This document shows, in pieces, positions 1-8,984 of a stretch of DNA of 46,311 bases. Source of the DNA: Ruminococcus flavefaciens. GTDB taxonomy: Bacteria; Bacillota; Clostridia; Oscillospirales; Ruminococcaceae. The notes beneath the pieces are model-generated. The model ran no database searches and had not been told where the DNA came from. It worked only from the letters and a program-made list of their open reading frames with translations. Both the position numbers and the translations under genes were made by a program. The stretch lies in assembly GCA_002310115.1 (NCBI GenBank), contig DBYI01000065.1:1-46311 (forward strand), in the 5' to 3' direction. The number at the start of each line of letters is the position of its first letter. Position 1 is the first letter of the stretch.

Positions 1-38
1 AGCGTTCATCCTGAGCCAGGATCAAACTCTTTATGAAA
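1..38 (-). rRNA. rrs: 16S ribosomal RNA, 5' end only (partial)
   Basis: Read on the minus strand, positions 30 to 1 give AGAGTTTGATCCTGGCTCAG followed by GATGAACGCT, the universal 5' end of bacterial 16S rRNA. The gene continues leftward beyond the window edge. The mature 5' end is placed about 8 nt before the AGAGTTTGATC motif by analogy with other 16S genes, so the exact boundary at 38 is approximate. Two tandem promoters upstream support an rrn operon start. Confidence 0.95.
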
Positions 39-248
39 ATTGTATATTTAAACCTTCCGGCTTAGATATCTTCTTTAATCCTGTTCATAACGCTTGCGTT
101 ATTACTTTCGCGTAATTTTTTAGTCTTTTCTTGACCTTTCTCATCCTCGCTGTTTCCAGCTCGAATAAGGAATCTCAAGGGTCGTTACTTTTTTATTCGC
201 ATTGTTCAATTTTCAAGATGCTGTTTGCTTTCCCCTTTTGCGGGACAG
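39..248 (-). other. rrn leader region between promoter P2 and 16S
   Basis: This is the transcribed, non-coding leader expected ahead of the 16S gene. It contains a perfect short hairpin at 87-102 (ATAACGC, 2-nt loop, GCGTTAT) partly overlapping a second inverted pair at 101-116 (ATTAC, 6 nt, GTAAT). These could be processing or antitermination structures, but no textbook boxA was found. The leader assignment is inferred from its position; no open reading frame is evident. Confidence 0.6.
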
Positions 249-255
249 CTTTAAT

Positions 256-284
256 ATTATATCACTGTCTTTCAGATTTGTCAA
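256..284 (-). promoter_or_regulatory. rrn promoter P2 (sigma-A type)
   Basis: On the minus strand TTGACA lies at 284-279 and TATAAT at 261-256 with a 17-bp spacer, an exact consensus sigma-A promoter. An A/T-rich stretch precedes the -35 box. Seven bases after the -10 box comes CTGTCC, the same as at P1. Confidence 0.9.
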
Positions 285-352
285 GTACTTTTTTCAAATT
301 TCTTTGATTTTTTTCGTACTTGGCTCATCCGTATCTGTCGGACAGTAATTAT

Positions 353-381
353 ATTATATCACCTACCTTCTAATTTGTCAA
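353..381 (-). promoter_or_regulatory. rrn promoter P1 (sigma-A type)
   Basis: TTGACA at 381-376 and TATAAT at 358-353 (minus strand), spacer 17 bp, an exact consensus. It lies 97 bp upstream of P2 and is followed, 7 nt after the -10, by the same CTGTCC hexamer. Tandem promoters are usual for rRNA operons. Confidence 0.9.
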
Positions 382-466
382 ATAAAATTTTACCCAAATA
401 ATCATCTTCTTTTTGTATGAAATCACGGACAGAATTTTAGTATTGAATATTTCAAGTTTTTTGAGC

Positions 467-493
467 AGAAAAGGCGCCTTTCAGACGCCTTTC
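467..493 (-). terminator. Probable terminator after glgA
   Basis: Downstream of the glgA stop the minus strand has AGAAAGGCG, a 9-nt loop and CGCCTTTTCT, a G+C-rich stem with one bulged T. The run of T after the stem is short, so this is a moderate intrinsic terminator that would close the glycogen operon before the rrn promoters. Confidence 0.6.
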
Positions 494-496
494 TAA

Positions 497-1918
497 TTAT
501 TCAGAAGCAAGCAGTTCTTTATATGTATGAATATACATATCAGCTGATTTGGCCCAGCTGTGATCACACTCCATAGCCCTCTGTATAAGTTCTTCCCAAA
601 TACTTTTGTCATTATAGTCATTCCATGCGCGCTTCACAGCATCCAACATATCATTCGCATTATATGTCTTGAATGTAAATCCATTACCGTCTTCTCCACC
701 ATTATCACGAACAGAATCCCTCAATCCACCTGTTTCACGGACAATTGGAATGGTTCCGTACCTCATGGCTATCATCTGCGCTAAACCACACGGTTCGCTC
801 TGTGATGGCATTAGGAACATATCCACGCCTGCATATATCCTATGTGATAATTCCGGCTCAAAGCCTACAGTTACCGATACTCTGTCGGAATATCTTGCAG
901 CCATTTCAAGGAAAAAGTCTTCATATATCTTCTCACCGCTGCCAAGAATAACAAACTTGATACCATCGTGAACCATTTCTTCAAACACGCAACGTATTAG
1001 GTCAATTCCCTTATGCCTTACAAATCGTGAAACAATACCGATTATAGGTTCATCTCCATCCGCAAGTCCGAACTCTTTAATAAGTTCCTCCTTACACACA
1101 GCCTTTCCATCAAGTTTTTTCACAGAATAATTCGCTGCTATAAACTTGTCCTTCTCAGGATCGTAAAGCTTGGTATCTATACCATTCATAATTCCACGAA
1201 GCTTATATTGTTTCGTAACAAGTATTCTGTCAAGCCCGTGAGCGTACCAAGGATCCATTATCTCCCATGCATAACTTGGACTGACTGTCGTTATCATGTC
1301 TGAGGTCTCTATAGCGCCCTTCATCATATTGACATAGCCATCATATTCGATAAGCCCAGCGTTATACATTGGTATTCCCATAAGCTCACTGAGAACTTCC
1401 CTTCCATACTTACCCTGATATTCTATATTGTGAATAGTATAAACGATCTTTATGCCGTCATATCCTTGCTGATACTTATAATAAACGTTGTAATATACGG
1501 GTATCAGCGCTGTCTGCCAATCGTTACAGTTGATAATATCAGGGGTAAACTTAATATACTTCAACATTTCAAGCACAGCTCTGTCAAAGAAAACAAACCT
1601 TTCACAATCATCATAAAAGCCATATAGACCATCTCTAGAAAAATAGTACTCGTTATCTATAAAGTAATAAGTTATGCCTTCATATATCGCCATAAAAATA
1701 CCACAGTACTGCTTGCGCCACGAAACGTCAACAGTAATATTTGCAAGAAACACCATTTTTTCGCGTATCTCTGGCTTTATTGACTTGTAAAGAGGAATAA
1801 CCACCCTACAATCATGCCTTTTTGTTTTTATCGCTTTAGGAAGCGAACCAACAACATCTGCAAGACCGCCTGAGGCTGCGAAAGGCACAGCCTCGCTGGC
1901 AGCAAAAAGTATTTTCAT
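497..1918 (-). CDS. glgA: Glycogen synthase (ADP-glucose type)
   Basis: A 473-residue cytosolic GT5 glycosyltransferase that extends alpha-1,4-glucan chains using ADP-glucose. The N-terminus carries the Gly-rich sugar-nucleotide loop as FAASGGLADVVGSLPKA. The C-terminal Rossmann half has GIVSRFVRHKGIDL and the donor-site segment MPSQSEPCGLAQMIAMRYG with the conserved Glu-Pro-Cys-Gly-Leu. Family length is about 475-485. The residue equivalent to the ADP-binding Lys of E. coli GlgA (Lys-Thr-Gly-Gly) is Ala here (Ala-Ser-Gly-Gly); whether this affects donor choice cannot be told from sequence. It is the last gene of glgB-C-D-A, 15 nt after glgD, with GGTGATC ahead of the ATG as a weak ribosome site. 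Confidence 0.96.
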   Translation of the reverse strand: MKILFAASEAVPFAASGGLADVVGSLPKAIKTKRHDCRVVIPLYKSIKPEIREKMVFLANITVDVSWRKQYCGIFMAIYEGITYYFIDNEYYFSRDGLYGFYDDCERFVFFDRAVLEMLKYIKFTPDIINCNDWQTALIPVYYNVYYKYQQGYDGIKIVYTIHNIEYQGKYGREVLSELMGIPMYNAGLIEYDGYVNMMKGAIETSDMITTVSPSYAWEIMDPWYAHGLDRILVTKQYKLRGIMNGIDTKLYDPEKDKFIAANYSVKKLDGKAVCKEELIKEFGLADGDEPIIGIVSRFVRHKGIDLIRCVFEEMVHDGIKFVILGSGEKIYEDFFLEMAARYSDRVSVTVGFEPELSHRIYAGVDMFLMPSQSEPCGLAQMIAMRYGTIPIVRETGGLRDSVRDNGGEDGNGFTFKTYNANDMLDAVKRAWNDYNDKSIWEELIQRAMECDHSWAKSADMYIHTYKELLASE

Positions 1919-1933
1919 ATTTGATCACCGCCG

Positions 1934-3055
1934 TCAGATCTTACCGCCTTTTCCTATATATAGCGGATATGTCTCGGAGCCCGTAAGCACCTTTGCATTG
2001 CTTATCTCTACGTTCTTATCGGTTATAACCGATGATATACTACAGCTCTCGCCGACCTTGGTTCCTTGGAATAATACGCAGTCCTTAACTACAGTATCCT
2101 TCCCAATCCTTACGCCTCTGAAAAGGATTGAATTGATAACAGTTCCCTCGATTATACAACCATCTGCAATAAGAGAATCCTTAATATTAGACTCAAGTCC
2201 ATATTTTACAGGACCATTGTCACCTATTTTAGTAAATACAGGCATATTCTTCATAAAAAGTGCGTTTTTCTTTGTAGGATCAAGAAGAAGTCTACTTGCA
2301 CTGTAATAATCCTGTATACTGTCTATCCTTGTAAAGAAGCCGTCATGCTTAAATCCCATTATCTTGAAATCCTTATTTCCACTCTGAAGTATCTCTCTGG
2401 TGAAACTATGCTGATTTCTGCTAGCAGCGTCAGCTACAACCTTTTTAAGGAATTCCTTTGTGATAATGCACATCTCAAGCCATATATTACACTCCCCCTT
2501 AATTTGAGGAGCTACAAGAGCATCCTTAAGGCAGTTATTCTCATCAAACTCGAGTACTGTTGCGCAGTTACTCTTTTCTCCGTCATAAAAGCTCTTGCTG
2601 TAAATTAAGGTAATGTCAGCTTCATTCTCCATGTGTTGTTTGAGCGCAGGGTTGAAGTTTAGAGTAGTAACAACGTCACAGTTAGACATTATAACATACT
2701 TTGCATTTGAATGTTCAACAAAGCCCCATATGTTATTAAGAGCGTCAAGTCTCCCCTTGTATATTCCTCCCGTCTGACTATACGGTGGAAGCAAATGAAG
2801 TCCGCCCTTTTTACGTGCAAGGTCCCAGTCACGTCCAGATCCAAGGTGATCAAGAAGAGAACCGTAATTTGATTTCGTTATAACGCCTACCTCTGAAACG
2901 CCTGAATTAACAAAATTCGACAGAGGAAAATCTATAAGGCGATAACGTCCCCCGAAAGGTATTGATCCCATAGTTCTTGATTTTGTCAGTTCGCTGACAT
3001 ATGAATCATGCATACTTGCAAAAACAAGTCCTAAAACATTATAATTAACACTCAT
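1934..3055 (-). CDS. glgD: Glucose-1-phosphate adenylyltransferase, GlgD (regulatory-type) subunit
   Basis: A 373-residue paralogue of GlgC. The fold markers are kept: FGGRYRLIDFPLSNFVNSGV at the start and a left-handed beta-helix tail with hexapeptide-type repeats (INSILFRGVRIGKDTVVKDC). The catalytic nucleotide-binding Gly-Gly-x-Gly-x-Arg loop of GlgC is replaced by SMHDSYVSELTKSR, so the subunit is probably not catalytic alone. In Bacillus-type systems GlgD joins GlgC in a heterotetramer and raises its activity; that role is inferred here from family knowledge and from its place 15 nt after glgC. GGAGG lies 9 nt before the ATG. Confidence 0.93.
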   Translation of the reverse strand: MSVNYNVLGLVFASMHDSYVSELTKSRTMGSIPFGGRYRLIDFPLSNFVNSGVSEVGVITKSNYGSLLDHLGSGRDWDLARKKGGLHLLPPYSQTGGIYKGRLDALNNIWGFVEHSNAKYVIMSNCDVVTTLNFNPALKQHMENEADITLIYSKSFYDGEKSNCATVLEFDENNCLKDALVAPQIKGECNIWLEMCIITKEFLKKVVADAASRNQHSFTREILQSGNKDFKIMGFKHDGFFTRIDSIQDYYSASRLLLDPTKKNALFMKNMPVFTKIGDNGPVKYGLESNIKDSLIADGCIIEGTVINSILFRGVRIGKDTVVKDCVLFQGTKVGESCSISSVITDKNVEISNAKVLTGSETYPLYIGKGGKI

Positions 3056-3070
3056 AGTACATTACCTCCG

Positions 3071-4297
3071 TCAGATATTTTCACCGATAATCTGTTTCGG
3101 TTCAACAACTTTTTCAGCCGATACAGTTACATTATGTCCAACAACGGCAATGCCCCATTTTTCTCTGTTTTCAATCTTTTCAGGACTTGAGCCTACATGA
3201 GCACGGTTTTCTATAACGCTGTCACTACCAATAATAGCGTATTCAACAACAGCTCCCGACTTTATAACAGTTCCCGGCATAACAATACTGTAGTTCACAG
3301 AAGCGCCTGGTTCTATTGTAACACCAGAAAACAGAATGGAAAAATCAACTGTTCCGTCGATTGTACTTCCCTCTGAGATCATTGAGTTTTCGATGCAAGC
3401 ATTATCACCCACATACTGTGGCGGATAGTTGTTGTTGCGTGAATAAATTTTCCAGTTTGGGTCGTAGAGATCCAGAGGAACATTCGGACTTAGGAGATCC
3501 ATGTTCGCCTCCCACAGAGAGTCAAGAGTTCCGACATCCTTCCAGTATCCCTCAAACTCATATGCAAAAAGACGCTGTCCATCTTTCAGCATTGAGGTAA
3601 TAATATCTTTACCGAAGTCCTTGGACCACGGCTCACCTTTTTCACGTTTTGCATTGGCTTCATTCTCATTCTCGATGAGATACTTCTTCAACTTTGCCCA
3701 GCTGAATACGTATATTCCCATTGACGCAAGAGTCGACTTTGGCTCCTTAGGCTTCTCAACGAAGTCGACGATTTGCTTCTTCTCGTCGCAAATCATTATA
3801 CCAAAACGTGAAGCCTCCGCTTTCGGAACGTCTATTACAGATATAGTACAGTCAGCGTTGTTTGCAACATGGAAATCAACCATTTTGGAATAATCCATTT
3901 TATAGATGTGATCTCCGCCGAGCACTACCACATACTCTGGATCATATCTCTCGATAAATCCCATATTTTGATAAATAGCATTTGCTGTACCTTCATACCA
4001 TGAAGCACCTGCTTGCGTTTCATAAGGCGGAAGTACATGAACACCTCCATTCATCTTGTCAAGATCCCACGGTTGACCATTGCCAATATACTCGTTAAGC
4101 ACAAGAGGCTGATACTGAGTAAGCACGCCTACCGTGTCAATACCTGAGTTGGTGCAGTTTGAGAGTGGAAAATCAATAAGTCTGTATTTGCCTCCGTATG
4201 GTACTGCTGGCTTTGCAACATTCTTGGTCAGCGCATATAATCTACTTCCCTGACCACCTGCAAGGAGCATTGCAACGACTCTTTTTTTACTGTACAT
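3071..4297 (-). CDS. glgC: Glucose-1-phosphate adenylyltransferase, catalytic subunit
   Basis: A 408-residue enzyme that makes ADP-glucose and diphosphate from ATP and glucose-1-phosphate, the committed step of glycogen synthesis. The N-terminal LLAGGQGSRLYALT loop and GGKYRLIDFPLSNCTNSGI are typical, followed by VVVLGGDHIYKMDY (metal-binding Asp), the sugar-phosphate site FVEKPKEPKS, and EFEGYWKDVGTLDSLWEAN. The C-terminal part is a left-handed beta-helix. Length is normal for the family. A strong GGAGGAATAACA-ATG start is present. It lies 37 nt after glgB and 15 nt before glgD in one transcription unit. Confidence 0.97.
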   Translation of the reverse strand: MYSKKRVVAMLLAGGQGSRLYALTKNVAKPAVPYGGKYRLIDFPLSNCTNSGIDTVGVLTQYQPLVLNEYIGNGQPWDLDKMNGGVHVLPPYETQAGASWYEGTANAIYQNMGFIERYDPEYVVVLGGDHIYKMDYSKMVDFHVANNADCTISVIDVPKAEASRFGIMICDEKKQIVDFVEKPKEPKSTLASMGIYVFSWAKLKKYLIENENEANAKREKGEPWSKDFGKDIITSMLKDGQRLFAYEFEGYWKDVGTLDSLWEANMDLLSPNVPLDLYDPNWKIYSRNNNYPPQYVGDNACIENSMISEGSTIDGTVDFSILFSGVTIEPGASVNYSIVMPGTVIKSGAVVEYAIIGSDSVIENRAHVGSSPEKIENREKWGIAVVGHNVTVSAEKVVEPKQIIGENI

Positions 4298-4334
4298 TGT
4301 TATTCCTCCAATACAATTTGCTAATCTGTTGTAA

Positions 4335-6356
4335 TTATTTGGCAGATCTTTTCTTTAACGTAGACCTTTTCTTCTCAACCGTTTCTTCAGCAGTCTTTTT
4401 ATTCCTTACCGCTGTCTTGTTTTTGACGGTTGCAACAATTTCCGTCTTTTGTCTTGGTTCCCTCTTTTTTGACGGCTCATATCTGAGATAGATCACCGAA
4501 AGAGGAGCTAGTGTCATTGTGATACTATTATCGTGACCATGCATAGGAACACTTACAGATTTGAAATTTTTTTCAGTAACTCCAGACCCTCCGAATTCCA
4601 CTGCATCGGTATTGAAAACAAGCTTATATCTTCCCTTATGAGGAACCCCTATCCTATAATTCTTACGTTCAACTGGAACGAAATTGCAAACTGCTATAAG
4701 CTCCTCATCATTATCGTCGATACGCCTGAAAGAGATGATACTCTGCTTGTAATCATCATTTGATATCCAGCCAAAGCCATTCCAGGAATCATCGTCCTGC
4801 CATAGCGGAGGATTCTCAATATAGAACTTGTTCAGTTTTTCAGAAAACATCTGCATAATTTTATGAGCGTCAAAATTCAGAAGATTCCAGTCAAGCTGAG
4901 CTCTAAAGTTCCATTCACTCATCTGAGCAAATTCCTGTCCCATAAACAGCAGCTTTTTTCCTGGGTGAGCCATCATATATGCGAGGAAAGCACGATATGA
5001 AGCAAATTTTTGCTCATAATTGCCTGGCATTTTATTTATCATCGAACACTTTCCGTGCACTACTTCGTCATGTGAGATAGGCAGGATATAGTTCTCAGAA
5101 AAAGCATAGAAAAATGAAAATGTTAGCTTGTCGTGATTAAACGCGCGATAAATAGGATCAAGAGACATATAGCTGAGCATATCATTCATCCATCCCATAT
5201 TCCATTTGAAGTTGAAGCCAAGTCCGCCAATATCTGTGGGCTTGGTAACAAGCGGCCATGCGGTTGATTCCTCGGCAATCATAAGGGCGTCAGGATGTTT
5301 ACGGAATACCGCTTCGTTAAGATGCTTGAGAAACTCTACTGCTTCGAGATTCTCATTGCCGCCATAGATATTTGCAACCCATTCGCCATCTCGCCTGTCG
5401 TAATCAAGATACAGCATTGAAGCAACTGCGTCAACTCTAAGACCATCAATATGAAATTCTTCGAACCAGTAATTGGCACTGGAAATGAGAAACGAGCAAA
5501 CTTCAGCCTTTCCAAAGTCAAACACACGTGTTCCCCACGCCTTATGTTCCTTTTTTCGATCGTCAGAATACTCATAACAGCAACCACCATCAAATTCATA
5601 CAGTCCAGCTTCGTCTTTAGGAAAATGTGCAGGAACCCAATCTAAAATAACGCCTATTCCTGCTTCATGAAACATATCTATCATCTTCCTAAGATCGTCA
5701 GGCGTCCCATATCTTGATGTAGGAGCAAAATACCCCGTCACCTGATAGCCCCACGAACCGTCGTAAGGATACTCCGTAAGGGGCATGAATTCAACATGAG
5801 TATATGACATTTTTTTAAGATATGGTATAATCTCCTTGGCAAAGGTCACATAATCAAGGAATCTATCTTCACCATAATTTCTCCATGAACCGACATGAAC
5901 TTCATATATGTTTACAGGACTTTTATAAATGCTGACAATATTTTTATTCTCAAACCATTTACTATCCTGCCATTCATAGCTGCTCTCATATATTTTTGAG
6001 GCAGTTCCCGGACGAGTCTCATAATGAGCGGCATAGGGATCTGCCTTCATAAGTATCCTGCCATCTTTGGCTTCGATACTGAATTTATATGCGTCGTATT
6101 GCTTAAGCTTAGGTATTTCGGTCTCCCAGATACCATCAGCTATCATGGACATTGGATTTCTTTTTCTATCCCAGTTGTTAAAGTCTCCTACTACGGAAAC
6201 ACTTACAGCATTAGGAGCCCAAACCCTGAATATGAAAACCTTGCTTCTTCCTTTTTTTACAGAGTGCACGCCAAAAAATTTATATGCTTCGTAGTTTTTA
6301 CCCTGGTAAAAAAGGTACAACGGAAAATCATTAGGATTATTATTGTAAACAGACAT
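4335..6356 (-). CDS. glgB: 1,4-alpha-glucan branching enzyme with a basic C-terminal tail
   Basis: A 673-residue GH13 enzyme that introduces alpha-1,6 branches into glycogen. The N-terminal CBM48 domain (FRVWAPNAVSVSVVGDFNNW) is followed by the barrel with EVHVGSW, the nucleophile motif GLRVDAVASML, the acid/base in MIAEEST and the stabilising Asp in ISHDEVVHG. The catalytic and C-terminal beta domains end near residue 627 (SVIYLRYE). Residues 628-673 form an extra tail of 46 residues, 17 of them Lys or Arg, with no recognisable fold. AAAGGAGG precedes the ATG. First gene of the glycogen operon. Confidence 0.96.
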   Translation of the reverse strand: MSVYNNNPNDFPLYLFYQGKNYEAYKFFGVHSVKKGRSKVFIFRVWAPNAVSVSVVGDFNNWDRKRNPMSMIADGIWETEIPKLKQYDAYKFSIEAKDGRILMKADPYAAHYETRPGTASKIYESSYEWQDSKWFENKNIVSIYKSPVNIYEVHVGSWRNYGEDRFLDYVTFAKEIIPYLKKMSYTHVEFMPLTEYPYDGSWGYQVTGYFAPTSRYGTPDDLRKMIDMFHEAGIGVILDWVPAHFPKDEAGLYEFDGGCCYEYSDDRKKEHKAWGTRVFDFGKAEVCSFLISSANYWFEEFHIDGLRVDAVASMLYLDYDRRDGEWVANIYGGNENLEAVEFLKHLNEAVFRKHPDALMIAEESTAWPLVTKPTDIGGLGFNFKWNMGWMNDMLSYMSLDPIYRAFNHDKLTFSFFYAFSENYILPISHDEVVHGKCSMINKMPGNYEQKFASYRAFLAYMMAHPGKKLLFMGQEFAQMSEWNFRAQLDWNLLNFDAHKIMQMFSEKLNKFYIENPPLWQDDDSWNGFGWISNDDYKQSIISFRRIDDNDEELIAVCNFVPVERKNYRIGVPHKGRYKLVFNTDAVEFGGSGVTEKNFKSVSVPMHGHDNSITMTLAPLSVIYLRYEPSKKREPRQKTEIVATVKNKTAVRNKKTAEETVEKKRSTLKKRSAK

Positions 6357-6381
6357 AATTCAGCCTCCTTTGCTATAATAC

Positions 6382-6410
6382 ATTTTATCAGAATAAGCAG
6401 AATTATTCAA
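6382..6410 (-). promoter_or_regulatory. Probable promoter of the glgBCDA operon
   Basis: Minus strand TTGAAT at 6410-6405 and TAAAAT at 6387-6382 with a 17-bp spacer, matching sigma-A at 4 of 6 and 5 of 6 positions. Transcription would start near 6375, just ahead of the AAAGGAGG ribosome site of glgB, leaving a short leader. Nothing resembling an operator was seen. The rest of the 247-nt gap to spoIIE is A/T-rich, with only a weak hairpin after spoIIE. Confidence 0.6.
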
Positions 6411-6603
6411 GCTTTTTTGGTTATAATGAAAAAATTTCAGACGTTATGCTAATAATAGGCATCGCAATTAGTGCACTTTGACATATTTATTTTGAAATCA
6501 TCTTGGTTTGATTTGTGAATATGCACAGCAAAACGCTCTTTTTTTCATATAACACATATGATTTGAGTTAATATTTTGTTCACAAAAGGAGGCTTATTTA
6601 CCG

Positions 6604-8838
6604 TCATCCCGTAACTCTCACACCGATGACAGTCACATCATCAGAATGTATTCCATGATTAAATACCTGTGCCTTTCCACTTATTTCATCTACAATATGC
6701 CTGATATCATCGCCTCCTAGAAGCAACTCCTTTATAAAAGGATAAGCATTCTCAGATATACCGTCTGAGAACATTATGATGATATCTCCGCTCTCAAATT
6801 CACACTCCTTCACAAAAACCTCAGAAGCTTCGTAGATGCCTATTGGAAATGTGGGAGAAGTCACCTTAAGTACATTTCCACGATGTCTTATTAAAGTTGC
6901 TGCTGCTCCAGATTTTATAACTGTTAACTCACATTCATCAAGGTCAATACGAATAGCGTCAAAGGTTGCAAAGCACTCTTGCCATGACTTAGTGACCATT
7001 ACAGAATTTATGAGCTTAATAGCTGTAGAATAATCAACTCCACCTGTTACGAGTCTTCGAAAAAGTCCCACCACCATTCTAGACTCACAGGATGCTTCCT
7101 TACCTGTTCCCATGCCATCGGAAAGAACAGTGTAAGCAGCTCCGCTTCCGTCAAAGAATACTGTATGAGTATCTCCGTTATCATCGGAATTTTCTGCTCT
7201 TGCAGAAACTGCATAAACTTCCATGCCAAAATGCGGTTTTTCATAAACCCTAATACGTACCTCTTTACCTGAACGTACCGGCTCAGTACAGTCAAGTGAA
7301 AGGTGGAGCTCATCTGATATGAGATCGCATATACGTATACTCGTATCGGGAGCTTCCTCGTTTGTAAAATATATTTCCACGATAAGACGATTCCTACTGT
7401 TATAACAAGCAATAACCTTATCAGGATTTATGCCGAACTTTTCAAGCTTATGCTTTATGCTCCTGCTAATAGTTTCCGAATAACTTACGTCAACTCGCTC
7501 TCCTGCCGTTCGAATTATGTCCTCTGTTATTTTCAGCTGCTCATACATAAGACTCCTGCTCTCTGAAAAGCGCATTTCCATTAATTTTGCAGCAGCTTTT
7601 TCACGGGAGCTTTGCGAAAAAACATCAACAAGCTCGCTCTTTCTAATACATTCGTCAAGCTCATGTGGAAAGTATTCAACTGCAAATTCCGTCATATCCG
7701 CAAGCTTTGAAAATCCGCGATATGTATTACCTCTATCTGACTTCCAACAGAATGCACGTCTATAACATAAAGCACAGACTTTATCTGAGTTTTCCGATAT
7801 CTCACGGTCAACATCAACTTCCTTCGCAAGCATTTGAGATATGCGTTCAGACTCACTGCGAAGTTCCCTGACCGTACTTGAAAGAAACTTCATTTTTGCA
7901 CCTATCATCTCTGGTAGAGCAGCAACGCTTTCATTACCTGTCCTTATCCATTTATCTGAAAATAATGCAGAAACCGGAATGAAAATAACAGCTCCGCATA
8001 TAATATCTATCATATTCTCAACGCCCTTGACCGTCATTCCTGTAAGGACTGTAAGCACAAAATTGACTCCAACAAAACATGATGCTACTATGTGATTTTT
8101 TTGCCTGTAGAGATATCCTGTAAGCAATCCCGCAGCAGGGAGAAGAACAATATTTAAGTCTACTGTTGATAACGATAGAAAAGCCCCGCACATTGAAAGA
8201 GCCCCACAAAATACGCCTCCGTTTTGACGGTAAAAAAAAGCTCCTGTAAGAGTGAAAACCGCGGAAACTATAATACCAGCGTTCAGCATAGGAAACTCTA
8301 CAGCACACAGCGAGGCTATCAGCATAATATAGACCACCGCGCAAGAAAAGCCGCTCCTTCCCGAAATGATTACAGTCTTATGCCGTCTTATATCAAGCAT
8401 CACCCTAGAAGCAGAATATGCTGTAAAGCCAGCAAGCGATGCATAGAAGCCATAGAACATCAGTTTGAACATAAGCTCGCCTATCACTGCAGAAACTGCA
8501 GCTCCAGAAATAAAAACGCTGGCAGCAGTATTTATACCACTGAGTTTCGGATCATTTTTCGGCTCAAGAAACATTTTTATTATTACTATCAGCGCAAGCG
8601 AGGATAGTTTTACGATATTATGTCCAATATCACCGCTTATAATACTTCGGACAAGACTTCCTGCAAAAACCGCTGCCGAATACGGAAGCTCCAATGCTCC
8701 CGAAATAGAAATGTCAGCAAAGGAAGCAACTCCCGCAATCCTTGTCCCGGAAAGGAAAAATCCTGCCGCAACTGCAAGTGTATAAGCAAATACTGCATTG
8801 CAGTACCTCCACGACCTAATTGCTTTTATATTCAACAT
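6604..8838 (-). CDS. spoIIE: Stage II sporulation protein E-like membrane phosphatase
   Basis: A 744-residue protein with many hydrophobic segments in roughly the first 310 residues, a central region with the Cys cluster CALCYRRAFCW, and a C-terminal PP2C-type serine phosphatase domain. The metal-binding motifs TVLSDGMGTGKEAS and IIMFSDGISENA hold the expected Asp-Gly pairs. In Bacillus SpoIIE dephosphorylates SpoIIAA to switch on sigma-F and interacts with FtsZ at the asymmetric septum; the same role here is inferred from homology. Length is somewhat below the 827 residues of B. subtilis. GAGGTGA lies just before the ATG. It is a single-gene unit between the cob terminator and the glg promoter. 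Confidence 0.93.
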   Translation of the reverse strand: MLNIKAIRSWRYCNAVFAYTLAVAAGFFLSGTRIAGVASFADISISGALELPYSAAVFAGSLVRSIISGDIGHNIVKLSSLALIVIIKMFLEPKNDPKLSGINTAASVFISGAAVSAVIGELMFKLMFYGFYASLAGFTAYSASRVMLDIRRHKTVIISGRSGFSCAVVYIMLIASLCAVEFPMLNAGIIVSAVFTLTGAFFYRQNGGVFCGALSMCGAFLSLSTVDLNIVLLPAAGLLTGYLYRQKNHIVASCFVGVNFVLTVLTGMTVKGVENMIDIICGAVIFIPVSALFSDKWIRTGNESVAALPEMIGAKMKFLSSTVRELRSESERISQMLAKEVDVDREISENSDKVCALCYRRAFCWKSDRGNTYRGFSKLADMTEFAVEYFPHELDECIRKSELVDVFSQSSREKAAAKLMEMRFSESRSLMYEQLKITEDIIRTAGERVDVSYSETISRSIKHKLEKFGINPDKVIACYNSRNRLIVEIYFTNEEAPDTSIRICDLISDELHLSLDCTEPVRSGKEVRIRVYEKPHFGMEVYAVSARAENSDDNGDTHTVFFDGSGAAYTVLSDGMGTGKEASCESRMVVGLFRRLVTGGVDYSTAIKLINSVMVTKSWQECFATFDAIRIDLDECELTVIKSGAAATLIRHRGNVLKVTSPTFPIGIYEASEVFVKECEFESGDIIIMFSDGISENAYPFIKELLLGGDDIRHIVDEISGKAQVFNHGIHSDDVTVIGVRVTG

Positions 8839-8869
8839 AAAAAAATCACCTCACAAAAGTATACGTTCA

Positions 8870-8916
8870 ATTATACCATCTGTATGGTGCGTTTATGGTC
8901 GTTATCTGCTGACGAA
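8870..8916 (-). promoter_or_regulatory. spoIIE promoter -10 with an upstream Spo0A-box-like heptamer
   Basis: A consensus TATAAT lies at 8875-8870 on the minus strand, with no good -35 box at 17 bp. On the plus strand TGACGAA at 8910-8916 fits the Spo0A box TGNCGAA exactly. A missing -35 at normal spacing plus an upstream 0A box is the layout of Spo0A-activated Bacillus promoters such as spoIIE and spoIIG. A heptamer can match by chance, so binding is only a proposal. Confidence 0.4.
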
Positions 8917-8942
8917 AAACAGATATAAAAATACTAATTTGC

Positions 8943-8983
8943 CAAAAAATATCAAAAAGCTGTGCATTGCACAGCTTTTTGAT
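8943..8983 (-). terminator. Strong intrinsic terminator closing the cobalamin operon
   Basis: Positions 8951-8965 and 8969-8983 are perfect 15-bp complements around a 3-nt loop (core AAGCTGTGC / GCACAGCTT), immediately after the cbiC stop. On the minus strand it is followed by a T-run (8943-8948). Confidence 0.92.
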
Positions 8984-8984
8984 A

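Noticed and set aside
7047..7412. A 121-codon frame inside spoIIE
   Set aside because: It is in another frame of a well-supported gene, with no ribosome site or recognisable protein; many similar shadow frames were discarded.
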